The position numbers and the translations under genes are program-made. 64,000 bases of DNA from Xiphias gladius (Eukaryota; Chordata; Actinopteri; Istiophoriformes; Xiphiidae): assembly GCF_016859285.1 (NCBI RefSeq), contig NC_053405.1:989760-1053759 (forward strand), read 5' to 3'. The notes below the pieces were generated by a model that ran no database searches, was not told the origin of the DNA, and was given only the letters and a program-made list of their open reading frames with translations. This document shows, one piece after another, positions 33,823 to 45,600 of this stretch (its first letter is position 1; each line of letters opens with the position of its first letter).

Positions 33823-36095
33823 TCACCACTTGATAAAGACGAGAGCGGCGAGCGCCGCGTAGCCGAGGATGAGGAAGAGCACTTTGAGGAGCCGGTCCTG
33901 TTTGTCATTCAGCTCTCGGGACAGGATCTCGAAGAAGGTGACGAACAGGAAGGTGCCGGCGGCGAGTCCCTGCAGCACCACCGACACCACGCTGCCCGCC
34001 AGCGTCTGAGCCGACTCGATGCCCATCCCCACCACCATGCCCAGCGGGATCATCAGGCTGACCGTGACGCCCAGCTTGGCGGCATCCTTCATGCCGAGCA
34101 ACGCCTTGGCCACGCTGACCCCGAGGGCAACAGCGGCCAGCGTCTCGTGCACGGCCACGCCCAGGAAGAGGCCGCCCAGCTTGGCGCTGTCCTCCTGCAG
34201 GCCGAGCGCCAGGCCCTCAAACACCGAGTGAGCCGACAGAGCCAAGACCAGGCTGGCCAGCCGCAGAGGCCCTGCCGCCGCCAGCTCAGCCGGGCTGAAG
34301 TGTCCGTGCTGGTGTCCGTGGGATTGGCGACTGCCGCCGCCCCCGCCGTCGCCCGGCGAGCCCCGCGCCGAGGAGATGAAGGGCGTGTCATACTCGGAGT
34401 CGCTGCCGGCCTCGGAGCCGCCGGCGTTGAACGTCTCCAGGTCGATGAAGGACGGTTTCTCCTTCCTGAAGGTGAGCACGGCCTGCTCCACGAACACGGT
34501 GAGGAAGAAACCGAGCATCATCATCGTCTCGGCCAGAGGATAATCACTGCTGATCTGCAGCTGCCTGAACACTTCACCCACCTGAAGAGAGGATCAGCCA
34601 CAGCCACGACTAGTTATTATTTTCACTATCAATCGATTGCCGATTATTTTCTGACTTAAAAAACAGAGTAAAAACTCTCCTTCCCAGTTTCCCAGAGTCC
34701 CGGACCACGTCTTGAAACGTCTTGTTGTGTTCAGAGAGGCGCTTCTGTTGTTTAGCCTACCCTCCCTGATATAAATGGGGTGGACAAAATGACAGAAACA
34801 CCGGTCTCTAGAACTGACAGACAGTTCAACAGCACCACAAATTGCAAATGATCGTAGAGCTGAATCCTCTCTGAAAGAGTCTCAACACAAACTGAACGCT
34901 GAAGGCGCATTTAGGATTCAGTTTTAGCTTCATGGACCTAATACCGTGAGCATTTTGCACATATGTCCGATACTGCAGCCTCAAAGTCTGACCCAGTAAA
35001 CATGATTTTGGTGACTGGGATAAAATAGCTTCAAAAGTATTCAAAGAGTATTTCTCATCTTCACAGGAGGACAATAAGGTCCACCACAGGTATATCATAC
35101 ACATAGATACCATACTGGTACCTTGTAATACATGTATGTCGATCAAGGCAGGAGTCTAGCCGCAACTAAAATCATTAGAACTCGCTGAATTCCCAACTGA
35201 TTTTCCAGCAGTTGGGTTTGTTACAGATGCCAAACATGACGCAGGATCCTCGGTTAAATCAAAAATGCAATTATCTTTTGTACACAGAGACTTTTCTATT
35301 TCTATATTATAATATTCAGGATGTACTTACCCTTTATAACTATACTTTAAAGATATTCTTTTGTCTCAGTGCACTGTAAAATGGAAGCCATGATATAATT
35401 TTGCTAATAATTTGGGGAAAAAATTCAGACTCAGTTAATAAAAAATAAAATAAAAAAGACATATTTACAACAAAGAAAGATGAAGCAAATTTTTGTCAAC
35501 TTTGACAATTCTATTCAACTGCATTTGTAGTGAAATATTCCCATTTTTACGTTATTTTTATCATTTTAAGTCGCACATTATCTAAATAGCGTAGAAGATG
35601 TATTAGATAATGGGATACATAAAGTCAACACGTTTGTAACAGTCAAATTCTGTAAAACAACTTTTCACCTGTTATTCAAATGTTATTCGCTGTCGTTTGG
35701 TTTGGCGTCTCTTTCATTAAAACGTCCAAACGCAGAACAAAACTCTGGAGTTTTCTACCACTGAAACAGCCAGAACCTCTCGTCTACACGTACACATCGA
35801 CGCAGGACTGCGGCCTCCATTGCGATAAATACGCTGAGATACTGAAGTACAGTTGCAGTGTGTTTTCCCCAGCGGTGGTGACAGTTACCTTGTCTCTGAC
35901 GGCGGGCAACAGAGCGTTGAAGCATGTTGCGAGGAACACGCCTCCTCCAAACGAGTTACAGAGAGACAGAGCTCTCCTGTATCTGTGAGCCTTGTCGTAG
36001 TCGACCAGCAGGAGGCGTACTGGGACCAGTATACCAGCCAGCACGAGGCCGAACAATCCCAGCAGGCCGAGCAGCTTCGCCACCAGGATCTGCAT
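33823..36095 (-). CDS. slc39a3: Zinc transporter ZIP3 (complete)
   Basis: Two coding exons, 36095-35889 and 34581-33823, join in phase 0 (GACAAG|GTAACT donor; CTTCAG|GTG acceptor) to give 321 residues, against 314 in human ZIP3. ZIP proteins bring zinc into the cytosol; ZIP3 is a plasma-membrane member of the ZIPII group. Exon 1 carries TM1 and the diagnostic LSLCNSFGGGVFLATCFNALLP. Exon 2 has DYPLAET, then FRKEKPSFIDLETFNAG, a cytosolic histidine cluster HGHQHGH (157-163), the metal-binding HSVFEG of TM4 (His187, Glu191) and HET of TM5 (His214, Glu215), ending in VLFLILGYAALAALVFIKW. The loop before the His cluster has a short Gly run absent from my recollection of the human protein. Neighbours sgta and thop1 match human 19p13.3 order. 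Confidence 0.95.
34600..35888. other. slc39a3: slc39a3 coding intron
   Basis: Contains a fragment of the hAT-like MITE family at about 34600-34670 (ATTTTCACTATCAATCGATT) and the partial MITE at 34748-34946. The rest is AT-rich with nothing I recognise. Confidence 0.55.
34748..34946 (+). mobile_element. Partial copy of the 320-bp MITE
   Basis: TAGCCTACCCTCCCTGATAT and GGGGTGGACAAAATGACAGA parallel the same words at 23099-23150, and TTCAGTTTTAGCTTCATGGA parallels the right part. The left terminal repeat is missing. It sits in the single coding intron of slc39a3. Confidence 0.65.
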
Positions 36096-36216
36096 CCTGA
36101 AGCAGCAAACACTCCGCAGGCGCTAAAGCGAAGACAGCATCATCACACACAACTCCACTCTGTGGCTTCTACTGGACTCTACTGCTGCTGCTGCTGGGAC
36201 ATCTCTGCCGGTTCCC
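36096..36216 (-). other. slc39a3: Probable 5' UTR segment of slc39a3 exon 2
   Basis: On the minus strand a good acceptor (CTCCTGCAG|GGGAAC) lies 121 bp upstream of the ATG, so the start codon is probably in the second exon. A CAG run is present in this leader. Confidence 0.45.
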
Positions 36217-36764
36217 CTGCAGGAGACAGACAGACAGATACTGGGCTGAGTGAGACGTTAGAGAACAGGGACGGAATAAAACCAGAATAAACCAGTCCAC
36301 CTTGGTTCTTCTCCTGAGGATCAGTTCCCCACTTTTAAACGAGCACAGCTGAGGATCTGTACAGTGGCACGGTGATGGAAAAAGAAATCTAACATCAGTG
36401 TAAGGACTCAGGGTCAGTTTAATAGTAAGAGCTGGATATCAAACCTAAAAACTCCCACACGTTTCAGTAGCATCAACTATTTAAAAGAACCGAAGGTCGG
36501 CATTAAATGCTCGGTTTAATTGTTAGACTTGAGGCAACTTTTCTGTATTTCATTTGGGAAAAATTCTTTATTTAACGTTTTAAAAACACCCCACCCCACC
36601 GGTGGGACGCTTTGGCCTTGGTAGTGCTACATTAGGTGCGTTTGGGCTTTTACCAACCTTTGTTTATGGGTGCTATTTTCGAGCTCGTGCACTGGTAACA
36701 GGATAAAGCGGCGGCCCCAAGCTCCGGCGCCTTAATGCCCGGGCTTACCGGGGCTTGAGCCCCA

Positions 36765-36845
36765 GGCCTCCAACCAACCAGGGGTCTCGTGAGACATGAG
36801 CTTAATTTTTTTTGGTCTCATGAGGCCTCTGGTTAATTGGAGGCC
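36765..36845. repeat. 31-bp-arm hairpin
   Basis: GGCCTCCAACCAACCAGGGG...GAGAC (36765-36795) is complementary to 36815-36845 with about five mismatches, around a 19-nt loop rich in T. Confidence 0.85.
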
Positions 36846-37044
36846 CGACGGCGACAGACTTTGTCGTCATCATCATAGAAAATGCTCTGCCACACCCACG
36901 CCGGAGGGACGGTGCTAACCATGTCCGTACCTTTACTCGTGGCGCAGAATGCATTCTTTCACATCAGCAAACAGTAAAGTACAGGAAACACTGTGGAAAC
37001 ACGACAGAGCAGTAACACTAATGCCCGGGTGTGGCAGTAACGGG

Positions 37045-38135
37045 TTACATTAACTCTCGCTACTGTAAAGACGTTTTAAAAATCAGTCATTTCACTCTCA
37101 CTTAAGTATTTTTTGAACTCAAGTATTTTACTTGGTCACATGTAAAGCTGAAGTCGTTACCGAGTAAAAACAAAAGTCGCAGAATGAAGCAATGATTAAT
37201 GTGAGCAGGCAACAAATGGAAAAGCCCAAACCAAAACGATTTAACGCCCCACCCGGCAACCACGCCAGGTGTCCCAAATCAAACACACCTGCCGTGTTGC
37301 AACAGGTGCATGCTGGGTCTGACTTAAGGCTAAACGCTAAAATACTGAGGGTGGATCCTTCAGCTGTGACTGCCACGGTCGGTGGGGTGCGCACCACCTT
37401 CCTGCCGTCGGGGACCTTCCCTGTTGTGACTGCAGAGCTGAAAACCTGGAGGAGCCGCGGGACCAGAGAGGCTGAGTGGACCGGTTCTGTTCCACACTGA
37501 GGACGAACCAGCAGAGAAGCTGGACTTAGAGCAGACGGTGGAGGACCTCACGGAGTGACCTTCAGACCGGTGGAGCAACCAATGGCTGAAGCTCACTGAA
37601 CAGAGGAGAGCGTCAACAACTGCTGCGTTGCCTAGCAACGCGGCGTTTCGTCTGTGTTGGTCGGCTGCAGCCTCTGAGGACATTATGCCGTTTACACGTC
37701 TCTGCCTCTTCTGCTGCTTTACCCTGTGAGAGGTGGCAGCTGTTTGGTTTATGTGGCTTAATGTTGCTCCCGCCGTGGCGTCTGTGGACCAGTAACTACC
37801 AGTTGAACGCTCAGGCCTGTAAAGGGCCTGACTGGAATTTATTGGTTGCTGGGGAACGACGCTGAAATGCACCGAAACAGCTGCATATTCACCTGGTAGC
37901 ATCAAGATGTTCTTTAACCTACTAGTTTTATCATTTATCATTATTATCCGCTTTTAACATTTTGACTCCTCCCCCTCCCCCTGATAAAGCAACGTTTACT
38001 CAGAGAACATTTTAACTGACTTCCTTTGCATCTGAGTACATGTTCACACAAGTTCTTTAACTTGAGTAAAATTTCTTTTGAAGTAACAGCACTTTGACTT
38101 GAGTAAAGTTTTCCAGTCCTTTTTCCACCCCTGCT
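37045..38135. repeat. Two half-copies of an 'ACTTGAGTA' repeat flanking a CpG-rich segment
   Basis: 37080-37140 (CACTTAAGTATTTTTTGAAC, CAAGTATTTTACTTG) and 37985-38130 (TTAACTTGAGTAAAATTTC, GACTTGAGTAAAG, ending TTTTTCCACCCCTGC) belong to one teleost repeat type. Between them lies CpG-richer, non-repeat-like DNA with an RFX-type X-box. Related copies lie near 49.5 and 52.3 kb. Confidence 0.5.
37626..37640. promoter_or_regulatory. RFX X-box-like motif
   Basis: CGTTGCCTAGCAACG fits the X-box form GTTGCC-N-AGCAAC bound by RFX factors. It is near-palindromic and lies in a CpG-rich segment within the proposed first intron of slc39a3. Function is inference. Confidence 0.35.
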
Positions 38136-38312
38136 AATTACCGTGTACCTAGTAACGTGTGATTATTTAAAACGCAGTTTAAACTTATGTCCATAAACAC
38201 ATCGCCCCGGAGCATGCCGGGAGGCTCAGCCCACCCACCTGCCCCCCAACACACTGTATTGGCACAGTTTGCGCCGCCACCATGAACGATATGGGGCCGG
38301 GGCCGTCTAGTA

Positions 38313-38373
38313 GCCCCGGGGCCTGCAGTCACGTTAAAGGGCCCCGGGGCCTGCAGTCACGTTAAAGGGCCCC
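38313..38373. repeat. 28-bp tandem duplication
   Basis: The unit GCCCCGGGGCCTGCAGTCAC plus GTTAAAGG is repeated exactly at a period of 28 bp for 2.2 copies. Confidence 0.95.
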
Positions 38374-38517
38374 TGGCCCCAAGCGACCATCTCTGTGTGG
38401 GACGACGGTGAGACGCTGAGACGTAGTGTGACAGTGGCGGGAGGACAGTCGAGTCATAGAGTCAGTGTCACAGCTGCGTCCATCTCAAGCTCCTGGTCAG
38501 GACGGACCCAGTAAGAA

Positions 38518-38538
38518 GGCGGCGGCGGCGGCGGCGGC
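38518..38538. repeat. (GGC)7 tract
   Basis: Seven perfect GGC units within a CpG-rich stretch between the proposed first exon of slc39a3 and its second. Confidence 0.95.
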
Positions 38539-39149
38539 AGCGGGACACTGCTGACAACCCACCGACACCTGTGACAAGGCTGCGAGGCAACGAGTAGAGT
38601 TACCGCAGCTACTGCAGAGAAACAGGAAGTAGAGTGACGAGTACACGACCTCGCGTCTGTCCCCGAGAGCAGCGCTTCAGTAGACGTCCTCAGTTAAGGC
38701 TCGTGCTGTATGAGCACGACACGTGAAACAACTCGTGAATAAGACGCTCCGCTCCGCTCCACTGTCACCGTCACTGTCCGAACAACAAACCCCGTTAAAC
38801 TTCCTCATTACCGAGATGACGTTTCCAACCGGTCGCTTGCGCGACTGTTTTTGTCCGTTTTTTCACGTTGAGTTCACGTGACCGCCGCAGGAACTGACGA
38901 CGAGTCAAGTTACCCACCGTCAACCCCGCTTCCTGTCAGGAAGTTCAAAATAAACGCCTCAGAACTACTGACGATTTGAACTTTTTGACACATTTCTTCA
39001 CTCTTTATCGTGAAATTATTCAACGGTTACACTTTCACCTCTTCATTTTTGACAAACACACCGTAATGGTTTACGTTAAAGATCAAATTCGCCCCTTTTC
39101 CGCTCCTGGTCTCTGGCTAACAGCGGCTAATCTGACTGCTAACAGTCGT

Positions 39150-39400
39150 TAGCTCCCCTGCAGCTAAACCTATCGCTAACACCGGAACAGTCCGGTCATT
39201 AAGGGAAGCAGCTGTTCGCGTCTACGTTGTTCAGGCTAAGCGACGACCTCGGCTCCACACAACAACGTTAAACCACATACACGAGTCAGGTGTAACGTGT
39301 TTACCCGCCCGAGCCTCCGTCCTCTCCTCAGCAGGTGTATGAAGATGCTGCCCGTCGGCTGCGTCACGCACTCCCCGGTCTCTGAGTGGTGGGTTTTCTA
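39150..39400 (-). promoter_or_regulatory. slc39a3: Probable promoter and first exon of slc39a3
   Basis: CpG-rich DNA with a candidate donor on the minus strand (CGGGCGG|GTAAAC near 39306) that would end a non-coding first exon; the matching acceptor is at 36217. No TATA box. Placed by inference only. Confidence 0.35.
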
Positions 39401-40463
39401 ATGACGTAGGCAGTGATGTTTACCTGGAAATGACCTTTGGATGTTTACAAAAACCATTTCTTAAATTTTATATAAACTTCACTAACAAATAAGGTAAAGT
39501 ATGTTTCCTGTAAATGACTGCGTAGATGTTACACTGTGAAAATACTTTTATGGAGATGAAAACATGTTTGATTTCTTTGTGTGATTTTAGTGGCAACATA
39601 TGGCCACAGACTCTAATTCATCTGCTCTGTCACGGCACCTATATTCAGGTGGTTTTTGACTGAACTGTCATGATGAACTTTCTCCAAAGCAGCAGCATGG
39701 CTGTGGATTTAAGGAAACACCCCGAAGGAACGTTTCGGTCAAACCGGCTCTTGACTGTGTATTCAGAGACATTTTTAGGAAATACCTGGGCCAGGACCAC
39801 GAGGTCATAAAAACTGTATCTGTGTGAGCTTTCATTTCGAGTGTTGTAAGGCCTGAATCAGATTGCTCTCGGCCTGTCCCCTCTGCATCCTGTGTGTAAT
39901 ATCGGTAAAGGAAACACTGAAGTAGGTTTCAAAGTCAAAAGAAAATGCATAATTAGCCTGAGCAGTTCAGCATTCCTAATACGGCCAAAGTTTATTTTTA
40001 AAAAATCCACATAAATTCCGTCTCCAGATGTGTGGATGAAACATCAGTTTATTTACTCTTTCAACATTGATGATAAAATGTTTTGGTCTGACTTAAATTC
40101 TCCTGTTTTCAGAACCACTATAGTTGCTCACTGTTTTAATCTTGAAGATATTAATTATTACTATGACTTTAATTATAAAAACATTTGAAAAAGAAACAGG
40201 TTTTTTAAATATTACATTGTTTTTATTAAGAGTTTTTGTTTTTTTTTAATCAAATTCCTTGTATGTTTACACCTTCTGGACCAATGACGCTGATTAAGCT
40301 CGACCCCACTGGACTAAACTAGGTACCGGTATATACACGTGTATATTGTTAGTTTTTTTAAAATGTGTTGTCTCAAATTTGATTTAACTCAGATAGTTCA
40401 TCTTCTGCCCCCCCTCGTAGGTCTGGGTCTGGGGTTTTGTTTTCCTGTAAACCTGCTGCATGT

Positions 40464-40725
40464 CACAGCGCTGCAGTGGTTAACCATCGCCTCACACGCC
40501 TCAGGAAGGTTCCGGGTTCGAACCCTGGTTCGGCCGGGGTCTGCCTGGGTTTCCTCCCGCTGCTCCTTCTTCCTCCCACAGTCCAAAGACGTGCAAGTTT
40601 ACTGGTGACTCTAAGTTGCTCGTAGGTGTGAATGGACCTGTCCAGGTGTAGCCCGCCTCTCGCCCAATGTCCCCACCCTCCCCGAAACCCTCAAAGGATG
40701 AGAGGTGTAGCTGATGGATGGACGC
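40464..40725 (+). mobile_element. tRNA-derived SINE-like element
   Basis: A head resembling a tRNA carries a weak box A region (TGCAGTGGTTAACC) and a perfect box B (GGTTCGAACCC at 40515-40525). It continues with TGGGTTTCCTCCCGCTGCTC, CCCACAGTCCAAAGACGTGC, GTGACTCTAAGTTGC, CCGCCTCTCGCCCAATGTC and ends in GCTGATGGATGGA. This block order is a very common teleost repeat. It is not a functional tRNA gene: no cloverleaf. Confidence 0.7.
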
Positions 40726-40930
40726 TGCCCGGCAAAACGAACCACGGGACATTTGTTGGAAAGGAGTGAAAACTCGTCAGACAGGAGGGTGTAAAATGTT
40801 GAGATGCTCTTTTTAATTTCCAAACTGTGTTTAAACAGCTCTGTGTCTCCTCACGGCTCCATCTGACCGAGGAGCCTCACCTGCTACACAGGATTAGTTC
40901 ATTTACACTAAATTAAACCTGATATTCTCA

Positions 40931-40931
<1 letters not shown>

Positions 40932-40998
<67 letters not shown>
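40932..40998. repeat. (CA)n microsatellite
   Basis: About 33 uninterrupted CA units. Confidence 0.97.
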
Positions 40999-41005
<7 letters not shown>

Positions 41006-41119
41006 GGTCACTTTCTATGCAAGATTCAAACATTTGTTTGAACGTGGGCGAATAAAGAAATTTGAACTGTAATGAACTGTGAACTTGAATGAACTGTCAT
41101 TCAAAAAAGTGACAGCCCT

Positions 41120-41120
<1 letters not shown>

Positions 41121-41157
<37 letters not shown>
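41121..41157. repeat. (AC)n microsatellite
   Basis: About 18 AC units, 120 bp from the previous tract. Confidence 0.97.
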
Positions 41158-41161
<4 letters not shown>

Positions 41162-41184
41162 AGGTACTGGACCAAAAATTGCAT

Positions 41185-41385
41185 TTAAAGTTACACTGTG
41201 TAGTTTTTCAGAGGAAAAAAAAAACATTTCCAGCTTCTGTTTTCACTCCACTGACCCGCTGCACTACAGCTGTTTAACATCTGGGACCCATGATGATATC
41301 AGAGCATGAATTATTAGAATTAATCGGTGTTGATATCAAAGTGTTACTTCAAAATGTTCTTCCTAAAAACTACACAGCGCCGCAG
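41185..41385. mobile_element. ~200-bp MITE-like element
   Basis: Inverted ends TTACACTGTGTAGTTTTT (41191-41208) and AAAAACTACACAGCGCCGC (41366-41384), with no coding capacity. A third copy of the word (GTAGTTTTTGG) follows at 41395. Confidence 0.6.
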
Positions 41386-41432
41386 GAAGTGGGTGTAGTT
41401 TTTGGTGACGTTGCTCCTGAATGAAACGGAGG

Positions 41433-41433
<1 letters not shown>

Positions 41434-41469
<36 letters not shown>

Positions 41470-41475
41470 CTCTCA
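41434..41475. repeat. (CT)n microsatellite
   Basis: About 20 CT units with one G interruption. Confidence 0.95.
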
Positions 41476-42378
41476 TGCAGGAATTATTCAGTGATGGCAA
41501 AAAAAACAAAAACTTCCTTTTAGTCCTTCGAGTTATAATGATCCAATTCAGACAGAAAAAAAAAGGACAGATGGTCTATATGTCTCCTCACATAAACCTG
41601 CACAACCTGAAACAGAAGAAATAAAAAGATTAATCACTGACAAAATAAAAAGGGAAACGAGACGAGACGAGAAAAGGCAAAATAAGGAAACAGAATAAGA
41701 ATGTGGTTCTATCAAAGTTTGTTCACAAATTGTGCAGTTAAAGGAGGAGGTCTGAAGGAAGTCTGGAACCGCTCTTTACTTTGATGGTAACAGGTTTGTA
41801 GTGGAGACAGGACGTCATTTCTACTCATTTCACGACTTTTATATTCTGATCATGTTTCAGTGAGAGTTTCTCACCTGCTCCCGTTTTAATTTGAGAAAAA
41901 CTCGACACTTCCTCCATGTTTACCCGTTTTCTTGATAAATTTAGTATCATTTCTTGTTTCCACAGCAGTAATTCATCAGTACAACAACAGTAATGTTGTA
42001 CTCGCCGCTCTGCTGAGAACAGTCTCTGGTGTCTGACACAAATGAAAACTTTTCTACTTTCTGATTATTTCCAATTCTTTTCTGCTTCCTCAGTCTTTTG
42101 TTTCTTGTCAGGTTTTGTCAGTAAAAGTCAACAGTTGATGTTTTTTACGTTAAAAACACCCTGAGGGTATAATCCTGCTCTTTTGTGGTCGGCTTTTAAT
42201 GTAAACAGCGAATGAAAGAATAGAAAAGTAGAGAACAAATGGAAATCATTCGGGAATGAGAAATAAGTGGAAAAAAGTGCCTCATTTTCTGTAAAATAAT
42301 GACATTTAATTTCACAATAAGTGCACAGCTAGTTTGCACCATTCGTAGTTACCAAAAAGACAGTCTGTGTCTTAATGT

Positions 42379-42384
42379 TTTATT
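42379..42384 (-). terminator. sgta: Candidate poly(A) signal of sgta
   Basis: AATAAA on the minus strand, 300 bp downstream of the sgta stop codon. Confidence 0.35.
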
Positions 42385-42684
42385 TTTTACTTGTTCTTAT
42401 TTGCAGTTTTAACCAATTATTTTTTACAAAGACATGTTTTAACTTACAGTTTCTTATTGTTACTCTATACATTATATACTTTTACTTTTTTTCTTTGTAC
42501 TGACAGATGACTCTGCTTCGGTGCATCTGCTCCAAACCAAACTTTCCACGAGGGACATTAAAGACAGGGATCAGGCTTCTCTAATCTGTCATCAGGTGAT
42601 CACCATTAGTTAGAAAACCTGACGTGAACACTTTGTCCCGTTCAGACTGACAGTAATCAGTGCGGCTATTTACTGTATCTGATG

Positions 42685-45600
42685 TCATGGCTGCTCCTCG
42701 TTTCCGGAGCTGGGCGTTCGGTTGCGGATTTGACTCCTCAGCTGTTCAATGAGTTCGGGGTTCTGCTGCTGCATCTGCTGAGCAAACTGTTGACCTCTGT
42801 AACACACACAGCAAAAACACCTGTGAACATCAACCAACCAACAGGTGATCACCCAGCTCCACCCGCCCTGACTTGACAAAATGCATGCTGGGAAGAACCA
42901 AATTCGTCTCGGGTACGTACGCCTGGATCAGTCCTGATAAATCTCCGGCTCCGGCGGCTCCGGCGGCTCCGGCAGCTCCGGCGGCTCCGGCGGCTCCGGG
43001 GGCTGCGGCTCCGGGGGCTGCGCCTCCTCCTCCCCCCATCCCACCGTACGCTCCGGACATCATCCCCGACATCCTGGAAGAGAACACGCAGGCAGGACGT
43101 TAACTTTAATATACCCCGAGACCAAGAAAGCAACGACTGCACGAGAAAGAGAACCCGACTTACAGCTGCTGAACCTGAGGGTTGTTCATCAGAGACGACG
43201 CCTGTGGAGACAGAGGGACGCACCAATAATCAATAATAATAATAATGAACTTCACAACTGGAAAACAGTCAGACCCACATCGCATCAACCAGAAAACCAA
43301 CAACACAAAACTCCCCGTCGCTCAGACATTGTAACACAACACTATGGATATGAGTCTCTCAGTCGGCAGCCTTTTGGTCACAGCTCTGCTTCTATAATCT
43401 TTGAGCTGCCACAGCCCCGGTGACCTCGTGACAATAAAAATGCTTTAGAATTTTAAAAAAAGAAACCAGAATTAGCGCCTCGTGGTTGTAGGCCTTCGCC
43501 AACCAGGCAAATGGCACATTACAGCCATGTCAGACTCATAATATGCGTAGTGAAGACTTTGAAAGAATTTAATTGAAAAGGTATTAAGTGTATTGTGTCA
43601 TAATTAGCGTACGAATTCTTGAGTTATGGCCGGAAACAGGTTTTGTGAGATCACAATGACCTTAACATTTGACCTTTAACCTCCAAAATCTAATCGGTTC
43701 ATCCTTGAGTCCGAGTGGATGTTTTGACCAAATTTGGAGAAATTCCCCGAAGGTGCTTCTGAGATATCACGTTGAACCAGAATGGACGGACAACCCTAAA
43801 TCATGAACCCGGCTGTGACTGTCGGTGACACAGAGGCTTAAGAATTAATGAGACAACATCAAAGACATGTTTTGACCAAGACGGGGGACGTTTTACTTGT
43901 TGTTTCCAGCTGAAAAATAAACTTGAACTTGAAAACAACACTGACAGATCATCAGCTCCAATTTGACATGCTGAACTTGTGATCAAGCAGCTGCTTATTT
44001 CCACATCCAGCAGTTACAGAGCAACATGATCCTTCATCGATCTGGTGTCTGTGTCACCTGATGAATCTAAGTAGAGTACTCCCTCTCTTTTAGCTCTGGT
44101 TTTGGTCTCCACCAGCTCCTGAGGGAAACCTCTGGCTATTTAGCTGCTAAATGCTCCACTATGTTCACCAGCTGATGTCTGACTGTGTCTGTCTGCTGGT
44201 TGCTGCTGAGCAGGTACTGGACAGTGGCATTTTACAGCTGTTTCTCTGAAAACATCTGCCTGCTGCGGCCGAAAACAACGCTATGAGAGCGGTGAGAGTG
44301 AACCAGGGCAGTAAACAGAGAAGCTCCGTGAAGCCGAGAGGAGCTGATGCAGGTTCATCTGAAAATTCTCTGTAGGTTCATCTCTATCACTGATTCCTGA
44401 ACATTGACACATTTCATACATTAGTATTATAAAAATATCCATTATAGCCACTTCAACACTAACAGCAAACATAACTTTAAATTATTATCAGTAACAACTG
44501 TAAGAAACAAATATAATAAAAATATTCAGAGCTGAAATTTCTAAAAATGCAACCTCATGCTAATCCACCAGCTGATGACTGAGTTGTGCTCTCTGGTAAC
44601 ACCACCCTTACTGCTGAACGTGTTTTCAGTGACAGTGAAAGAGATGTTTGGGTTGATCACGGCCACTGGCGACAGGAGGAGGTCGTCGGTGTGGATGTGT
44701 TGTAGTGAGACGCTGGTAGACCCCACAAAACCGACAGAGAAACAAGCTGAAACAAACAGTCCGGGGTCTCACCATGTTCATGAAGCCGGGGTTACTGAGC
44801 AAACCAGCCAGATCGACTCCACCCATCCCTGCTGTCTGGGAGAGAAGACAGAGGCATAAACACAAAGCCATCACCGAGTCGCTGCTCAGAAACACCGTTT
44901 GTCGTCTGTTCTTACTGGACTGGAGGTCTCCATCTTCTCCTCCGCGATCTTCAGGTTGGTTTTGTAGGTGTCGTTGTCGGGGTCAAGCTCCAGAGCTTTT
45001 TTATAGTAACTCGCTGCTTCTGTGTGTTTGTTGAGGCTGGCCAGAGCCAAACTGAAAAAAGCGTCACAACAAAACAGCAAAGCCGTCAGGACTCCGATCG
45101 GGGACAATAACGGCAACTCACGTCTTTAAAAGATTTTAAATCAATGAATTATTTCCCTCCTGTTGAAAAGGCACCACGACTCCGTGCACTTTCTTCTGAC
45201 AAAGTTTACCCAGTTTTCATTTTTCATATTCTAACGCCGAGAATGTGGGGTGGAGACTACCCGATAGTTTTATACCTCAGCGATTCTTTTTCTTTAAACA
45301 GTGTGAAGTGGTAAAGGTACAGTAGCCTGGATGTGCTGAGCGGAGGGAGGAGAGACTGTAAAACAGTGAGGTTTTTTGCCGGTTGCTGCTCTGATGAACA
45401 TCGTACTCTTCCTCTACTCGTTTACAGCGTAACAATGAATGACCGAAGCGGCTGTTTTCCTACCCCATCCTCCCGTAGGCTTTGCTGTAGTTTGGGTCGA
45501 TGCTGATGGCCTGTTCACAGTCCTGCACCGCTCCAGCATAGTTTCCCAGTTTACTGTACGCTGCAGCCCTGCACGGCAGAGGAAAAAAAACACACATCAA

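Larger units (their letters stand above)
39401..42378. other. Intergenic region between slc39a3 and sgta
   Basis: Mostly AT-rich DNA. Recognised content is a SINE, two CA tracts, a CT tract and a MITE-like element, listed separately. No gene is seen in 39.4-40.4 or 41.5-42.4 kb. Confidence 0.6.

Noticed and set aside
33757..34659. 300-residue plus-strand ORF
   Set aside because: It is the antisense shadow of slc39a3 exon 2; its His/Gln/Glu richness reflects reversed Leu/Ala codons of the real gene.
37360..37941. 193-residue minus-strand ORF
   Set aside because: It overlaps CpG-rich leader-intron DNA, lacks any recognisable domain, has no splice context, and has Ser/Arg-rich composition expected from GC-rich non-coding DNA.
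40464..40540. tRNA gene (GGTTCGAACCC box B)
   Set aside because: No complete acceptor, D-arm or anticodon arm can be drawn, and the downstream sequence is that of an interspersed SINE-like repeat.
40932..41157. Possible CRISPR-like or regulatory repeat pair
   Set aside because: Both are plain CA microsatellites with no spacer structure.
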